In this document: positions 45,197 to 56,703 of the stretch, piece after piece
Numbering within the stretch: the first letter of the stretch is position 1
How the letters are laid out: each line of letters begins with the position of its first letter
From: Gluconacetobacter dulcium
GTDB taxonomy: Bacteria; Pseudomonadota; Alphaproteobacteria; Acetobacterales; Acetobacteraceae
Direction: 5' to 3'
Assembly: GCF_014174165.1 (NCBI RefSeq)
Contig: NZ_JABEQN010000019.1
Coordinates: 32,615-96,614 of the forward strand
DNA: 64,000 bases
Position numbers and translations under genes: made by a program
Notes under the pieces: generated by a model
The model's database searches: none
The model's input: only the letters and a program-made list of their open reading frames with translations
Told to the model about the DNA's origin: nothing

Positions 45197-46645
45197 TCAG
45201 GCGCCCGACGGCGATATGCTCTGGTTCACCGGCTCGGGAAGGTGGCGCGGGGAGAGGGCGAGATAGATCCCGGCGCCGGCCGCGACGCCGACGAACCATG
45301 AGAGGGCGCTGACCCCGGACAGGGCCGGCAGGAACTGGCCGGCGGAGGCCAGTGCGCCGCCGCCCGCGAAGGCCACCAGTGCCGGGGGATTCCAGCCGTT
45401 GCGTCCGTCATAGTGGTCACCTCGGCGATAAAGGGCCGGTATGTCCAGCATCTGGCGGCGCACCAGGTAGAAATCGGCCAGCATGATCCCGGTGACCGGC
45501 CCCAGCAGGCCGCCGACCACGTTCAGCACCTGATAGATGCTCGCCGCGTCGTCGAACCACATCCAGGGCACGAAGAAGACGCCCAGCACCAGCACCAGGG
45601 AGGACGCACGGTCGAAATTCAGCCGGCGTGGCATCAGGTTCATCAGGTCGTAGGCGGCGGGCATGATGTTGGCCACGACATTGACCGACAGGGTGGCCAG
45701 CACCAGCGTCGCCCCGCCCAGCACCGTGATCACGGGGTGATTCAATGTCAGCAGCAGTTCGACCGGGTTCCAGATCGGCCGGCCGAACAGGATCATGGTG
45801 GCCGAGGTGGTGATGATGCCCATCGGGGTGAAGACCAGGGCCGTGACCGGCAGGCCGATGGCCTGGCCGATCACCTGGTCGCGCTCGGAGCGGACGAAGC
45901 GCGAGAGGTCGGGAATGTTGACGGCGAAGGTCGCCCAGATGCCGATCATGCCGGTGACGCCCAGCGCGAAGGCGGACCAGAACGCGCCGCCATGCAGGCG
46001 CGACGGCTGCGCGAACAACGGCCCCGGCCCGTGGCCGACCCTGAGCGCCCAGATGGTGGCCAGCAGACCGATGGCGATGACCAGCGGGCCGGCGACCAGC
46101 TCGAAATTGCGGATGCGATGCACGCCGTGGCCGGCGATCCAGGCATGCAGGGCCCAGATCAGCGCCATGGCCAGCCACATATGCGCCTGCATGCCCAGGA
46201 ACGACGGATGGAGCGCGCGCCAGCCGCCGATCAGGGTCGAGAGGATGGCATCGACGGCCTGGGCGGCGGCATAGGATTGCACCGAGAACCAGAAGATGGC
46301 GCAGAAGCCGCGCAGCAGGACCGGAACCTGCGCGCCGGACGGGCCGAAGGCGGAACGGATCAGCACGCAGAACGGAATGCCGTACCGTGTGCCCGCGCGC
46401 GCGTTGAACCACATCGCCAGGAACAGGACGACATAGGCGACCGCGACGACCTGGAGGCATTCCCATGCCGAGAAACCCAGGGCCATCAGCCCCGCCGCGG
46501 CCTCGTAGACCACGATATTGTGGACCATGCCCATCCAGACCGTGGCCATGTTCAGCCATGTCCAGTCCCGCCGCGCGGGCGGGACCGGTGCCAGGTCGGC
46601 GTTGTACAGGCCCGGATCGTAGCCGGCCGGCGTGGTGTCTGCCAT
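45197..46645 (-). CDS. NCS1-family nucleobase/hydantoin:cation symporter
   Basis: The 482-residue inner-membrane protein has twelve helices and matches the NCS1 group (Mhp1 hydantoin, uracil, allantoin transporters). The N-terminal hallmark is YNADLAPVPPARRDWTWLNMATVWMG, and GIPFCVLIRSAFGPSGA sits in helix 3. Gene context, next to pyrimidine and purine catabolic genes, suggests uptake of uracil, dihydrouracil, hydantoin or allantoin. It lies 16 bp downstream of the transaminase on the minus strand, so it is the end of that operon. Substrate is inferred only. Confidence 0.88.
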   Translation of the reverse strand: MADTTPAGYDPGLYNADLAPVPPARRDWTWLNMATVWMGMVHNIVVYEAAAGLMALGFSAWECLQVVAVAYVVLFLAMWFNARAGTRYGIPFCVLIRSAFGPSGAQVPVLLRGFCAIFWFSVQSYAAAQAVDAILSTLIGGWRALHPSFLGMQAHMWLAMALIWALHAWIAGHGVHRIRNFELVAGPLVIAIGLLATIWALRVGHGPGPLFAQPSRLHGGAFWSAFALGVTGMIGIWATFAVNIPDLSRFVRSERDQVIGQAIGLPVTALVFTPMGIITTSATMILFGRPIWNPVELLLTLNHPVITVLGGATLVLATLSVNVVANIMPAAYDLMNLMPRRLNFDRASSLVLVLGVFFVPWMWFDDAASIYQVLNVVGGLLGPVTGIMLADFYLVRRQMLDIPALYRRGDHYDGRNGWNPPALVAFAGGGALASAGQFLPALSGVSALSWFVGVAAGAGIYLALSPRHLPEPVNQSISPSGA

Positions 46646-46661
46646 GCGTGCCCTTTATCTT

Positions 46662-47975
46662 CTACTCGACCGTGCGGAGAATGTCGGCCAGCGTGCCGAA
46701 CAGTTGGTCGATCTCGGATTTCTGGATGATCAGCGGCGGGGAGATGGCGATGACATCGCCGGTGTAGCGGACCAGCACGCCCTTGTGGAACGCGCGGTCG
46801 AAAATCTCGTACGCCCGTGCGCCCGGCGCGCCGGGGCGGGGGCTGAGTTCGATCCCCGCGACCAGGCCGACATTGCGGATGTCGATGACGTGCGGCAGGC
46901 CGCGCAGGGCGTGGGCGGCTTCCTCGAAATAGGGGGCGATGTCGCCCGCGCGTTCGAACAGGTTTTCCTCGGCGTAGGTGTCGAGGGTTGCGAGCGAGGC
47001 GGCGCAGGCGACCGGATGGCCGGAATAGGTGTAGCCGTGCGGCAGTTCGATCCCGGTTTCGGGGCCGTTCATGAACGCTTCGTACACATGGTCGCGCGCG
47101 ATCGCGGCGCCCATCGGGATGGTGCCGTTGGTGATGCCCTTCGCGCAGGTGAGGATGTCGGGCAGCACGCCGAATTTCTCGGACGCGAAGGGCGTGCCGC
47201 CCATGCGGCCGAAACCGGTGATGACCTCGTCGAAGATCAGCAGGATGCCGTATTTGTCGCAGATCTCGCGCAGGCGCTTCAGGTAGCCGACGGGGGGCGG
47301 CAGCACGCCGGTCGATCCGGCCATGGGTTCCACCATGACGGCGGCGATGGTCGAGGGGTCGTGCAGGGTGACGATGCGTTCCAGATTGTCGGCCAGTTCC
47401 GCGCCGTAGGCCGGGAGGCCCTTGGTGAAGGCGTTGCGCTCCAGGTCCAGCGTGTGGGGCAGGTGATCGACGCCGGTCAGCAGCGCGCCGTACAGCTTGC
47501 GGTTGCCGGAGATGCCGCCGACGGAAATGCCGCCGAACCCCACGCCGTGATAGCCGCGTTCGCGCCCGATCAGGCGGGTGCGGGCGCCGTCGCCGCGCAC
47601 GCGGTGATAGGCGATGGCGATTTTCAGCGCGGTATCGGCGGCCTCGGACCCCGAATTGCAGAAGAAGACGTGATTCAGGTCGCCCGGCGCCAGGGCGGCG
47701 ATCCGGTCGGCCGCCTGGAAGGCCAGCGGGTGGCCCATCTGGAAGGTCGGCGCGAAATCCAGCGTGGCGATGGTCTTCTGGACCGCCTCGGTGATGCGGG
47801 GGCGGTTATGGCCCGCATTCACGCACCATAGGCCGGCGCATCCGTCGAGAACCTTCCGCCCGTCCTCGGACGTGTAATACATGCCGTCGGCCGCAACCAG
47901 CATGCGCGGCGTCCGGCGGAATTGCCGGTTGGCCGTGAACGGCATCCAGAACGCATCGTGATTGGTCGGCGGCAT
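46662..47975 (-). CDS. class III omega-amino acid:pyruvate aminotransferase
   Basis: The 437-residue PLP enzyme belongs to the class III aminotransferases. The cofactor Asp lies in LLIFDEVITGFGRMGG (about residues 250-265) and the PLP lysine in LTCAKGITNG (about 282-291). CNSGSEAADTALKIA is the phosphate-binding region. The likeliest substrate is beta-alanine, giving malonate semialdehyde, because neighbours make beta-alanine from dihydropyrimidines. ATG 47975 follows AGGAG. It is upstream of the NCS1 transporter. Confidence 0.88.
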   Translation of the reverse strand: MPPTNHDAFWMPFTANRQFRRTPRMLVAADGMYYTSEDGRKVLDGCAGLWCVNAGHNRPRITEAVQKTIATLDFAPTFQMGHPLAFQAADRIAALAPGDLNHVFFCNSGSEAADTALKIAIAYHRVRGDGARTRLIGRERGYHGVGFGGISVGGISGNRKLYGALLTGVDHLPHTLDLERNAFTKGLPAYGAELADNLERIVTLHDPSTIAAVMVEPMAGSTGVLPPPVGYLKRLREICDKYGILLIFDEVITGFGRMGGTPFASEKFGVLPDILTCAKGITNGTIPMGAAIARDHVYEAFMNGPETGIELPHGYTYSGHPVACAASLATLDTYAEENLFERAGDIAPYFEEAAHALRGLPHVIDIRNVGLVAGIELSPRPGAPGARAYEIFDRAFHKGVLVRYTGDVIAISPPLIIQKSEIDQLFGTLADILRTVE

Positions 47976-48124
47976 CGCGGAAGGCTCCTGAGATCGAACA
48001 TGCGAGTCCGTCCGGCCTGGAGATAACCGTCACGGCCCCGCAACCATCGCAGGATGGAACACGCGGCGTCGCCGGGCTAGATGATTTTTTGCCCGGTTGC
48101 CGCTCACTATATGGTTAGGGATGG

Positions 48125-49393
48125 TTAGGGATTCAGTCTTGCATCGGCGTCCAGCACCGCGCGCAGCAGCACGTTGGCGCCGGCCGCGACATCGCCCGGC
48201 TCGGCGCTTTCCGCCTCGTTGTGGCTGAGGCCGCCCGCGCAGGGGACGAAGATCATGGTCGTGGGGGCGACGCGGGCCATGTAGGCGGCGTCATGCCCGG
48301 CGCCCGAGACGATGTCGCGTGCCGGATAGCCGAAGGATTCGGTGGCGGTGCGGACCGAGGCGATGCAGGCAGGATCGAAATGCACGGCCGGCGAGTCCCA
48401 CACCCGCTCCATCGCCAGGGCGATTCCGGCGTCGGTGACGATCTGCTCGATCCGTCCGCGCAGGTCGGTTTCCATCGCCATCACCACCGCGTCGTCGGGG
48501 TGGCGCAGGTCGATGGTGAAGAAGACTTCGCCGGGGACGACGTTGCGGCTGTTGGGGCGGTTTTCCAGCAATCCGACCGTGCCGACCGCATCCGGCCCAT
48601 GGGCCAGGGCGACCGTGCTGACGGCCTCGATGATCCGGGCCGCCGCCAGCAGGGCGTCGGCGCGCATGGGCATGGGCGTGGTGCCGGCGTGTGAATCGCG
48701 CCCGGTCAGCGTGACTTCGTACCAGCGCATGCCCTGCACGCCGGTGACGATGCCGATGGTTTTCTCCTCGGCTTCCAGGATCGGGCCTTGTTCGATATGC
48801 AGTTCGAAATAGGCGGCGACCGGATGCTGGCCGCAGGGTGGCGCGCCGCGATAGCCGATGGCCGCCAGTGCGTCGCCGAAGCGGATGCCGTCGCGGTCGG
48901 TCTTGTCCAGGGCTTCCTGCTCGGTGAACACGCCGGCGAAGACGCCGGAGGCGAGCATGGCGGGGGCGAAGCGCGAGCCTTCCTCGTTCGTCCAGTTGAT
49001 CAGTTCGATCGGGTGGCGGGTTTCGTGGCCCGATGCGTGCAGGGCGCGCAGCACGGCCAGGCCGCCCAGCACGCCCACGATGCCGTCGAACTTGCCGCCG
49101 GTCGGCTGGGTGTCGAGATGGCTGCCCATCGTGATCGGCGGCAGGCCGGCGTCGCGGCCGGGGCGGCGGGCGAACTGGTTGCCCATCGAATCGTGGGTGA
49201 CGGTGCAGCCCAGGGACGTGCAGGCGGCGGCGAACCATGCGCGCACCTGGCGGTCTTCCTCCGTCAGGGTCAGGCGCCGGATGCCGCCCTTGGGGGTGCC
49301 GCCGATCCGCGCGGTTTCCAGGATGTCGGCCCACAGTGCCGTGCCGTCCACCGTGATGTTGCCGCCGGCCTGAAGGATGCCCGAACTGATCAT
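48125..49393 (-). CDS. M20-family N-carbamoyl-amino-acid hydrolase (beta-ureidopropionase-like)
   Basis: The 422-residue zinc enzyme fits the amidase/hydantoinase-carbamoylase branch of peptidase M20. Metal ligands are seen in MGSHLDTQ (His), GGKFDGIVG (Asp), NEEGSRF (Glu), HIEQGP (His) and the C-terminal GAGHDAAY (His). Such enzymes hydrolyse N-carbamoyl-beta-alanine or N-carbamoyl amino acids to the free amino acid, carbon dioxide and ammonia. Context between dihydropyrimidinase and a beta-alanine-type transaminase supports beta-ureidopropionase. A second, different M20 hydrolase further along fits allantoate. Confidence 0.88.
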   Translation of the reverse strand: MISSGILQAGGNITVDGTALWADILETARIGGTPKGGIRRLTLTEEDRQVRAWFAAACTSLGCTVTHDSMGNQFARRPGRDAGLPPITMGSHLDTQPTGGKFDGIVGVLGGLAVLRALHASGHETRHPIELINWTNEEGSRFAPAMLASGVFAGVFTEQEALDKTDRDGIRFGDALAAIGYRGAPPCGQHPVAAYFELHIEQGPILEAEEKTIGIVTGVQGMRWYEVTLTGRDSHAGTTPMPMRADALLAAARIIEAVSTVALAHGPDAVGTVGLLENRPNSRNVVPGEVFFTIDLRHPDDAVVMAMETDLRGRIEQIVTDAGIALAMERVWDSPAVHFDPACIASVRTATESFGYPARDIVSGAGHDAAYMARVAPTTMIFVPCAGGLSHNEAESAEPGDVAAGANVLLRAVLDADARLNP

Positions 49394-49576
49394 GTCTGCT
49401 CTCCTGCAATGCGATCCGCGCCGTTTTGCCGGCGGGCCTGGCCTTGCCCGCGCCGACTGATGCGACGGTGTGGGGCGGATCGTGTCGTCAGATAAATGGA
49501 TGACCGGTGCGATACCGTGAATGCGGGTGCGAGAACGGATGGAGGGGGAGCACCGGATGCAAGCGTAGGACGGATA

Positions 49577-50245
49577 TCAGGTCATTTCTATCCCGTTTAG
49601 AATCAGCGTGATGATCGTGTTGGCGGCGTCGTTGTAATCCTGCTCGGCGAGAGCGGGCTTGCGCAGCACCGTGCAGACCTGGGCGCTCATGTCGGCATAG
49701 GTCTGGGTCATTGCCCAGATGCAGAACAGGAAATGCGCGCCGTTTATGGGGCGCATCTGTCCTGTTCGCTGCCAGATGCTGAAGACATCCTCCAGCGTCT
49801 GGGCGTAGTCGCGCAGAGACGTGTTGAAGTAATTCTGGATGTTCGGCGCGCCTTGCAGGACTTCGTGCGCGAAGATGCGCGAGGCGTCGGGCCGGTCGCG
49901 CGAGAAGGCGATTTTCGAGCGGATATAGCCTTCCAGCGCCGCGCGGGGTGTGGCGTCGGCGTGAATCCAGACCGTTGCGTCGCCCAGCCAGTTGTCCAGA
50001 ATGTTTTCCAGCACCGCGCGGTACAGGTCCTCCTTGGTGCCGAAATAATAATGGATGTTGGCCTTGGGCAGGCCGGCCGCGGCGGCGATGCCGGCCATGC
50101 TGGCCCCCTTGTAGCCGTCGCGGCCGAATTCCCGTTCGGCGGCCCGCAGGATCTGCCCGGTGCTGGCGCGGCGGGGCGCCCCGACCGGCCGCTCCTGGGC
50201 GGTGGCGAGGGTCAGGGACGGGGCGAGGGGGCTGGGGCGGGACAT
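49577..50245 (-). CDS. RutR-like TetR-family regulator
   Basis: The 222-residue protein has an N-terminal helix-turn-helix (ILRAAEREFGRDGYKGASMAGIAAAAGLPK then NIHYYFGTKEDLY). A C-terminal ligand domain resembles E. coli RutR: SRDRPDASRIFAHEVLQGAP and FCIWAMTQTYADMSAQV are the shared patterns. RutR represses pyrimidine utilisation genes until it binds uracil or thymine. The frame can be read far upstream, but ATG 50245 is the proper start. It diverges from the dihydropyrimidinase gene with a palindrome in between. Confidence 0.88.
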   Translation of the reverse strand: MSRPSPLAPSLTLATAQERPVGAPRRASTGQILRAAEREFGRDGYKGASMAGIAAAAGLPKANIHYYFGTKEDLYRAVLENILDNWLGDATVWIHADATPRAALEGYIRSKIAFSRDRPDASRIFAHEVLQGAPNIQNYFNTSLRDYAQTLEDVFSIWQRTGQMRPINGAHFLFCIWAMTQTYADMSAQVCTVLRKPALAEQDYNDAANTIITLILNGIEMT

Positions 50246-50260
50246 GGCACAAGATTTTAG

Positions 50261-51832
<1,572 letters not shown>

Positions 51833-51859
51833 GGCCGACCGTTTCCTTCCCCGACTGTA

Positions 51860-51888
51860 GGCCATAGACTGGTCGGGACCGGATGGCC
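51860..51888 (+). promoter_or_regulatory. hairpin in the leader of xdhA
   Basis: GGCCAT and ATGGCC flank an inner GGTC-GG-GACC hairpin, making a nested stem with an internal loop, 108 bp before the xdhA ATG and 27 bp after the dihydropyrimidinase stop. No T-run follows. It may be a weak terminator, attenuator or operator. Confidence 0.35.
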
Positions 51889-51995
51889 TCGGGGGAGGTG
51901 ATTCGGACCCGCGTTCCGGTTGTCTGTCCTGCGGGGGGTGGGCAGCCAGGACATTCGCCCTTCGGGGCATGTCACTTGCTCGACGGAACCGAACG

Positions 51996-53474
51996 ATGCG
52001 CGACCATATCCGCTTCTATCTGGGCGATACGCTGTGTGAACTGGCATCCGTGCCGCCGACCCTGACGGTTCTGGACTGGCTGCGGGAGCATCGGGGGCGG
52101 ACCGGCACCAAGGAGGGATGCAACGAAGGCGATTGCGGCGCCTGCACCGTGCTGGTCGTTCGGCTGGAGGGGGGCTCGCTGGTCTGGCGGGCGGTGAATG
52201 CGTGCATCCAGTTCGTGGCGATGCTGGACGGCGCGCAGTTGTTCACGGTCGAGGATCTGCGGGCGGCGGACGGCGCGCTGCATCCGGTCCAGCAGGCGAT
52301 GGTGGATTTGCATGGCTCGCAATGCGGCTTCTGCACGCCGGGATTCGTGATGTCGATGGTCGCCTATCGCAAGGCGCCGGGGGCGGTGGCCGAGGACGGG
52401 CCGATCGACGACGCGCTGGCGGGCAATCTGTGCCGCTGTACCGGGTATGCGCCGATCGTGCGGGCGATGAAGCAGGCCATGACGGCCGGACCCGACCGGT
52501 TCGACGCCGAGGCGGATGCGATCGTGGCCCGTCTGGTGGCGCTGCGCGATGGGCGGACGGTTTGCATGACCGCGCCGGAAGGGCGGCTGACGATTCCGGC
52601 CGATGCCGATGCGCTGGCGGCGGCTTTGATCGAGGACCCGGAGGCCACGATCGTGGCGGGGGGGACCGATGTGGGGCTGTGGGTCACCAAGGGGCTGCGG
52701 GTGCTGCCGCATGTCGTCCTGATCGGTGGGATCGCCGACCTGAAGGGGCTGGACCGGACGGCGGAGGGGCTGCGGATCGGTGCGGCCGTGACTTATGGCG
52801 AGGCGCGTGCCGCGCTGGCGGAGTTGCTGCCGGATGCGGGCGAGATCGTGCGGCGCCTCGGATCGACGCAGGTGCGCAATGCCGGCACGGTCTGCGGCAA
52901 TATCGCCAATGGCTCGCCGATCGGCGATGGGCCGCCGGTGCTGATCGCCGCCGGGGCCACGTTGCATCTGCGGCGGGGTGCTGTGCGGCGGGTGGTGAAG
53001 CTGGAAGATTATTTTCTGGCGTATGGGCGGCAGGACCGTCAGCCGGGTGAATTTGTCGAGGCCGTGACCGTGCCGGTGCCGGCGGCCGGGATGCTGTTTC
53101 GCGCCTACAAGATTTCCAAACGCTTCGATCAGGATATCTCGGCGCTGCTGGGGGCTTTTGCGCTGGTGCTGGATGGGGAGGGGCGGATCGGCGAGGCGCG
53201 GATTGCCTTTGGCGGCATGGCCGCGACCCCGTGTCGTGCCCGCGCGACCGAGGATGCGTTGCGGGGGCGGATATGGAACGAGGCCGCCCTGGAGGCGGCG
53301 CGGGCGGCGATTGCAACCGATTTCGCGCCGATTTCCGACATGCGGGCCAGCGACTGGTATCGTCGCACGGTGGCCGCCAACCTGCTGACACGGTTGTTCG
53401 CCGAGACGGCGCCGGGGGTTGCGCGCGCTGAAACGCGGCTGGCCGGGCGGGGGCGGGAGGTGGCCCATGTCTGA
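51996..53474 (+). CDS. xdhA: xanthine dehydrogenase small subunit (2Fe-2S and FAD)
   Basis: The 492-residue subunit passes electrons from the molybdenum subunit to NAD. The N-terminal plant-type cluster site reads GCNEGDCGACTVL (about residues 42-54), the second cluster QCGFCTPGF and NLCRCTGY (about 108-152). The FAD domain starts at about 195 with VAGGTDVGLWVTKGL. ATG 51996 (MRDHIRFYLGD) is chosen; the upstream ATG adds nine unrelated residues. It overlaps xdhB by 8 bp. The three xdh genes form one unit with the downstream ureide genes. Confidence 0.93.
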   Translation: MRDHIRFYLGDTLCELASVPPTLTVLDWLREHRGRTGTKEGCNEGDCGACTVLVVRLEGGSLVWRAVNACIQFVAMLDGAQLFTVEDLRAADGALHPVQQAMVDLHGSQCGFCTPGFVMSMVAYRKAPGAVAEDGPIDDALAGNLCRCTGYAPIVRAMKQAMTAGPDRFDAEADAIVARLVALRDGRTVCMTAPEGRLTIPADADALAAALIEDPEATIVAGGTDVGLWVTKGLRVLPHVVLIGGIADLKGLDRTAEGLRIGAAVTYGEARAALAELLPDAGEIVRRLGSTQVRNAGTVCGNIANGSPIGDGPPVLIAAGATLHLRRGAVRRVVKLEDYFLAYGRQDRQPGEFVEAVTVPVPAAGMLFRAYKISKRFDQDISALLGAFALVLDGEGRIGEARIAFGGMAATPCRARATEDALRGRIWNEAALEAARAAIATDFAPISDMRASDWYRRTVAANLLTRLFAETAPGVARAETRLAGRGREVAHV

Positions 53475-55845
53475 TCTGGTGATCGGTCTTGCGGCTGATG
53501 CGTGTGCGGCGGTGGTGGCCGGTGGCGCGTCGCAGAGCCTGCGGCATGAGAGTGCCGCGATGCATGTCTCGGGTTCCGCCGCCTATATCGACGACATGCC
53601 GGAGCCCAAGGGGCTGGTGCATGTGGTGCCGGGCCTGAGTACACGGGCGCATGCGCGAATTGTTTCGATGAATCTGGATGACGTGCGCGCCGCGCCGGGT
53701 GTGGTGCGGGTGCTGACGGCGGCGGATATTCCCGGCCACAACCAGATCAGCCCGGTGGGGAAGAATGACGAGCCGCTGCTGGCGTCGGACATCGTGTCGT
53801 TCCATGGGCAGCCGATCTTTGCCGTTGTCGCCGAGACGCGCGGCCAGGGGCGGCGGGCGGCGCGTCTGGCACGGATCGTTTATGAAGACCTGCCGGCCGT
53901 GCTGGATATCGACCAGGCACGGGCCGCCGGTGGTGCGCTGGTGTGGCGTGCGCTGACCATGCGGCGTGGCGATGTGGAAAAGGGGCTGGCGGAATCGCCC
54001 CGCCGCCTGTCGGGCCGGATCGTGATGGGGGGGCAGGAGCATTTCTACCTCGAAGGGCAGGCGGCGCTGGCGCAGCCGGGCGAGGAGGGGGAGATGCGGG
54101 TCTGGTCCTCCACCCAGCATCCGACCGAGACCCAGCATATGGTGGCGCATGTGCTCGATCGGCCGAGCAATCTGGTGACGACCGAGATCCGCCGCATGGG
54201 TGGTGGGTTTGGTGGCAAGGAGACGCAGGCCAACGGGCCGGCCTGTCTGGCGGCGCTGGCGGCCGAACTGACCGGGCGCGCGGCCAAGATGCGGCTGGAT
54301 CGCGACGACGACATGATGATGACGGGCAAGCGTCATGATTTCGCGGTCGATTACACGGTGGGATTCGATGATGACGGGCGCATCCGCGCCGTGGACATGG
54401 TGCTGGCGGCGCGGTGCGGGTGGTCGGCCGACCTGTCGGGGCCGGTGACGGATCGGGCGCTGTTTCATGCCGACAATGCCTATTATTATCCCGATGTGCG
54501 GCTGCGCTCGGAACCGCTGAAGACCAATACGCAGTCCAACACCGCCTATCGCGGTTTCGGTGGGCCGCAGGGGATCGTGGCGGCGGAACGGGTGATCGAG
54601 GAGATTGCCTTCGCCACCGGGCTGGACCCGCTGGATGTACGGCTGCGCAATGTCTATGGCACCGGCACGCGCGACCTGACGCCGTATCATATGACGGTCG
54701 AGGATTCGATCGCGGCGGAGATCATGGTGGAACTGGCCGAGGGGTGCGCTTATCGCGCGCGCCGTGCCGCGATCCGGGCCGCCAATGAGGACAGCCCGCA
54801 TATTCGGCGCGGGATTGCGCTGACGCCGGTGAAGTTCGGCATTTCCTTTACCGCCACCCACTACAATCAGGCGGGTGCGCTGGTGCATGTCTATACCGAT
54901 GGTTCGGTGCAGGTGAACCATGGCGGCACCGAGATGGGGCAGGGGCTGCACACCAAGATGGTGCAGATTGCGATGCGGGAATTCGGCCTGCCGGCCGACC
55001 GGGTCCGGATTACCGCCACCACCACCGGCAAGGTGCCCAATACCTCGGCCACCGCGGCCTCCAGTGGTGCGGACCTGAACGGCATGGCGGTGCTGGATGC
55101 CGTGCGCCGGATCAGGGGGCGGCTGGTTGCGTTTGCCGCCGGGCATTGGGGCGTGCCGGAGGATGCGGTGCGCTTTCTGCCGGACGGGGTGCATGTCGGC
55201 GAGACGGTGGTGCCGTTCCCGGACCTGACGAAGGCTGCCTATTTCGCGCGTGTGTCGATGTCGTCGAACGGTTTTTACAAGACGCCGAAAATCTCCTGGA
55301 ACCCGGATACGGGGCGGGGGCGGCCGTTCTTCTATTTTGCCTATGGCGCCGCGTGCGCGGAGGTTGCCATCGACCTGCTGACCGGGGAGATGCGGATCGA
55401 GCGGGTCGATATCCTGCATGATGCCGGGCAATCGCTGAATCCGGCGATTGATATCGGGCAGGTCGAAGGGGCCTTCGTGCAGGGGGCCGGTTGGCTGACC
55501 ACCGAGGAACTGGTCTGGGACGACAGCGGACGGCTGCGCACCCATGCGCCCAGCACCTACAAGATTCCGGCCTGTTCCGACCGGCCGGGCATCTTCAACG
55601 TCGCCCTGCTGGAGCGGGCGCCCAATCGGGAGGAGACGATCTTTCGCTCCAAGGCGGTCGGGGAGCCGCCCTTTGTGCATGGGGTGGCGGTGCTGCATGC
55701 GATTTCGGATGCGCTGGCCAGTCTGGATGGGTATCGCTCCTGCCCCGGTCTGGATGCGCCGGCGACGCCCGAGGCGATCTTGCGCGCGGCCGAGCGGATG
55801 CGTGCCCGCGCCGCCGCGCGGGTGGATGCCGGAGCCGGAGACTGA
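53467..55845 (+). CDS. xdhB: xanthine dehydrogenase molybdopterin-binding subunit
   Basis: The 792-residue catalytic subunit hydroxylates hypoxanthine and xanthine to urate. RRMGGGFGGKETQ (about residues 243-255) is the molybdopterin motif. NTAYRGFGGPQG carries the Arg that positions xanthine, and SKAVGEPPF near residue 735 carries the catalytic Glu. The substrate-site Arg supports xanthine rather than an aldehyde substrate. Start ATG 53467 overlaps xdhA. Length matches Rhodobacter XdhB (about 777). XdhC follows. Confidence 0.93.
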   Translation: MSDLVIGLAADACAAVVAGGASQSLRHESAAMHVSGSAAYIDDMPEPKGLVHVVPGLSTRAHARIVSMNLDDVRAAPGVVRVLTAADIPGHNQISPVGKNDEPLLASDIVSFHGQPIFAVVAETRGQGRRAARLARIVYEDLPAVLDIDQARAAGGALVWRALTMRRGDVEKGLAESPRRLSGRIVMGGQEHFYLEGQAALAQPGEEGEMRVWSSTQHPTETQHMVAHVLDRPSNLVTTEIRRMGGGFGGKETQANGPACLAALAAELTGRAAKMRLDRDDDMMMTGKRHDFAVDYTVGFDDDGRIRAVDMVLAARCGWSADLSGPVTDRALFHADNAYYYPDVRLRSEPLKTNTQSNTAYRGFGGPQGIVAAERVIEEIAFATGLDPLDVRLRNVYGTGTRDLTPYHMTVEDSIAAEIMVELAEGCAYRARRAAIRAANEDSPHIRRGIALTPVKFGISFTATHYNQAGALVHVYTDGSVQVNHGGTEMGQGLHTKMVQIAMREFGLPADRVRITATTTGKVPNTSATAASSGADLNGMAVLDAVRRIRGRLVAFAAGHWGVPEDAVRFLPDGVHVGETVVPFPDLTKAAYFARVSMSSNGFYKTPKISWNPDTGRGRPFFYFAYGAACAEVAIDLLTGEMRIERVDILHDAGQSLNPAIDIGQVEGAFVQGAGWLTTEELVWDDSGRLRTHAPSTYKIPACSDRPGIFNVALLERAPNREETIFRSKAVGEPPFVHGVAVLHAISDALASLDGYRSCPGLDAPATPEAILRAAERMRARAAARVDAGAGD

Positions 55846-55859
55846 CGGCCGTTCGGGCC

Positions 55860-56687
55860 ATGGACGACATGATCGCGGCGCTGGCTGGCTGGCGGCGGGA
55901 CGGGTGGCCCGTTGCGCGCGTCAGTATCCGCGCGGCCGTGGGATCGACCCCGCGCGAGGCCGGGTCTTTCATGCTGGTGGTGCCGGGCGCGTTGGTCGGC
56001 ACGATCGGCGGGGGGCGGCTGGAGTGGGAGTGCGTGGCGCGGGCGCGGGCCTTGCTGGCCGGTACCGGTACGGCGGGGGAACTGGAGATTCCGCTCGGGC
56101 CGGAACTGGGGCAGTGCTGCGGCGGCCGGGTGCGCGTGCGCATCGAGCGCGCGGATGACGTGATGCTGGATGCGATCGTGCGCGATGCCGAAACCGCGCG
56201 GGCGGCGCTGCCGCATCTGCTGCTGTTCGGGGCAGGGCATGTGGGGCGGGCCCTGGCCCGCGCGCTGGCGCCGCTGCCTTTGCGTCTGGTCTGGGTCGAT
56301 CCGCGTGAGGAAGAGTTCGGGCTGGTGCCCGACGGGGTTGTGGTGCGGATGACCGAAAGCTGGGAAGAGGTGCTGGCGGCCGCGCCGGCCGGGGCCGGCG
56401 TTCTGGTGCTGACGCCCAGCCATCGGCTGGATGCGCTGATCGTCGGCGCGGCACTGGAACGGGATGATCTCCGCTATGTCGGGTTGATCGGGTCCAGGAC
56501 GAAACGGCGGGGGTTCGAGGCCGGGTTTCGCGCCGTGGGTCTGGGGCCGGAGCGGATCGCGCGGCTGGTGTGCCCGATCGGGGACCGGGGCATCCGCGAC
56601 AAGCGGCCGGAAATTATCGCGGCGCTGGTGGCGGCGGAAATTGTCGAACGCCTGCTGCATGGCGATGATGCGGGAGCGGAGCAGTAG
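55860..56687 (+). CDS. xdhC: XdhC molybdenum cofactor-inserting chaperone
   Basis: The 275-residue protein binds molybdenum cofactor, aids its sulfuration and inserts it into XdhB. The N-terminal domain has GSTPREAGSFMLV and LGQCCGGRVRV (about residues 84-94), the signature of the XdhC/CoxI family. The C-terminal Rossmann domain has LLFGAGHVGRALA (about 119-131) and GLIGSRTKRRGF. It begins 14 bp after xdhB. The LysR gene starts 16 bp after it. Confidence 0.93.
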   Translation: MDDMIAALAGWRRDGWPVARVSIRAAVGSTPREAGSFMLVVPGALVGTIGGGRLEWECVARARALLAGTGTAGELEIPLGPELGQCCGGRVRVRIERADDVMLDAIVRDAETARAALPHLLLFGAGHVGRALARALAPLPLRLVWVDPREEEFGLVPDGVVVRMTESWEEVLAAAPAGAGVLVLTPSHRLDALIVGAALERDDLRYVGLIGSRTKRRGFEAGFRAVGLGPERIARLVCPIGDRGIRDKRPEIIAALVAAEIVERLLHGDDAGAEQ

Positions 56688-56703
56688 GCATGGGGAACAG
56701 GAC

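Noticed and set aside
52684..55698. 1004-codon minus-strand frame opposite xdhA and xdhB
   Set aside because: Shadow frame in GC-rich DNA; no motif.
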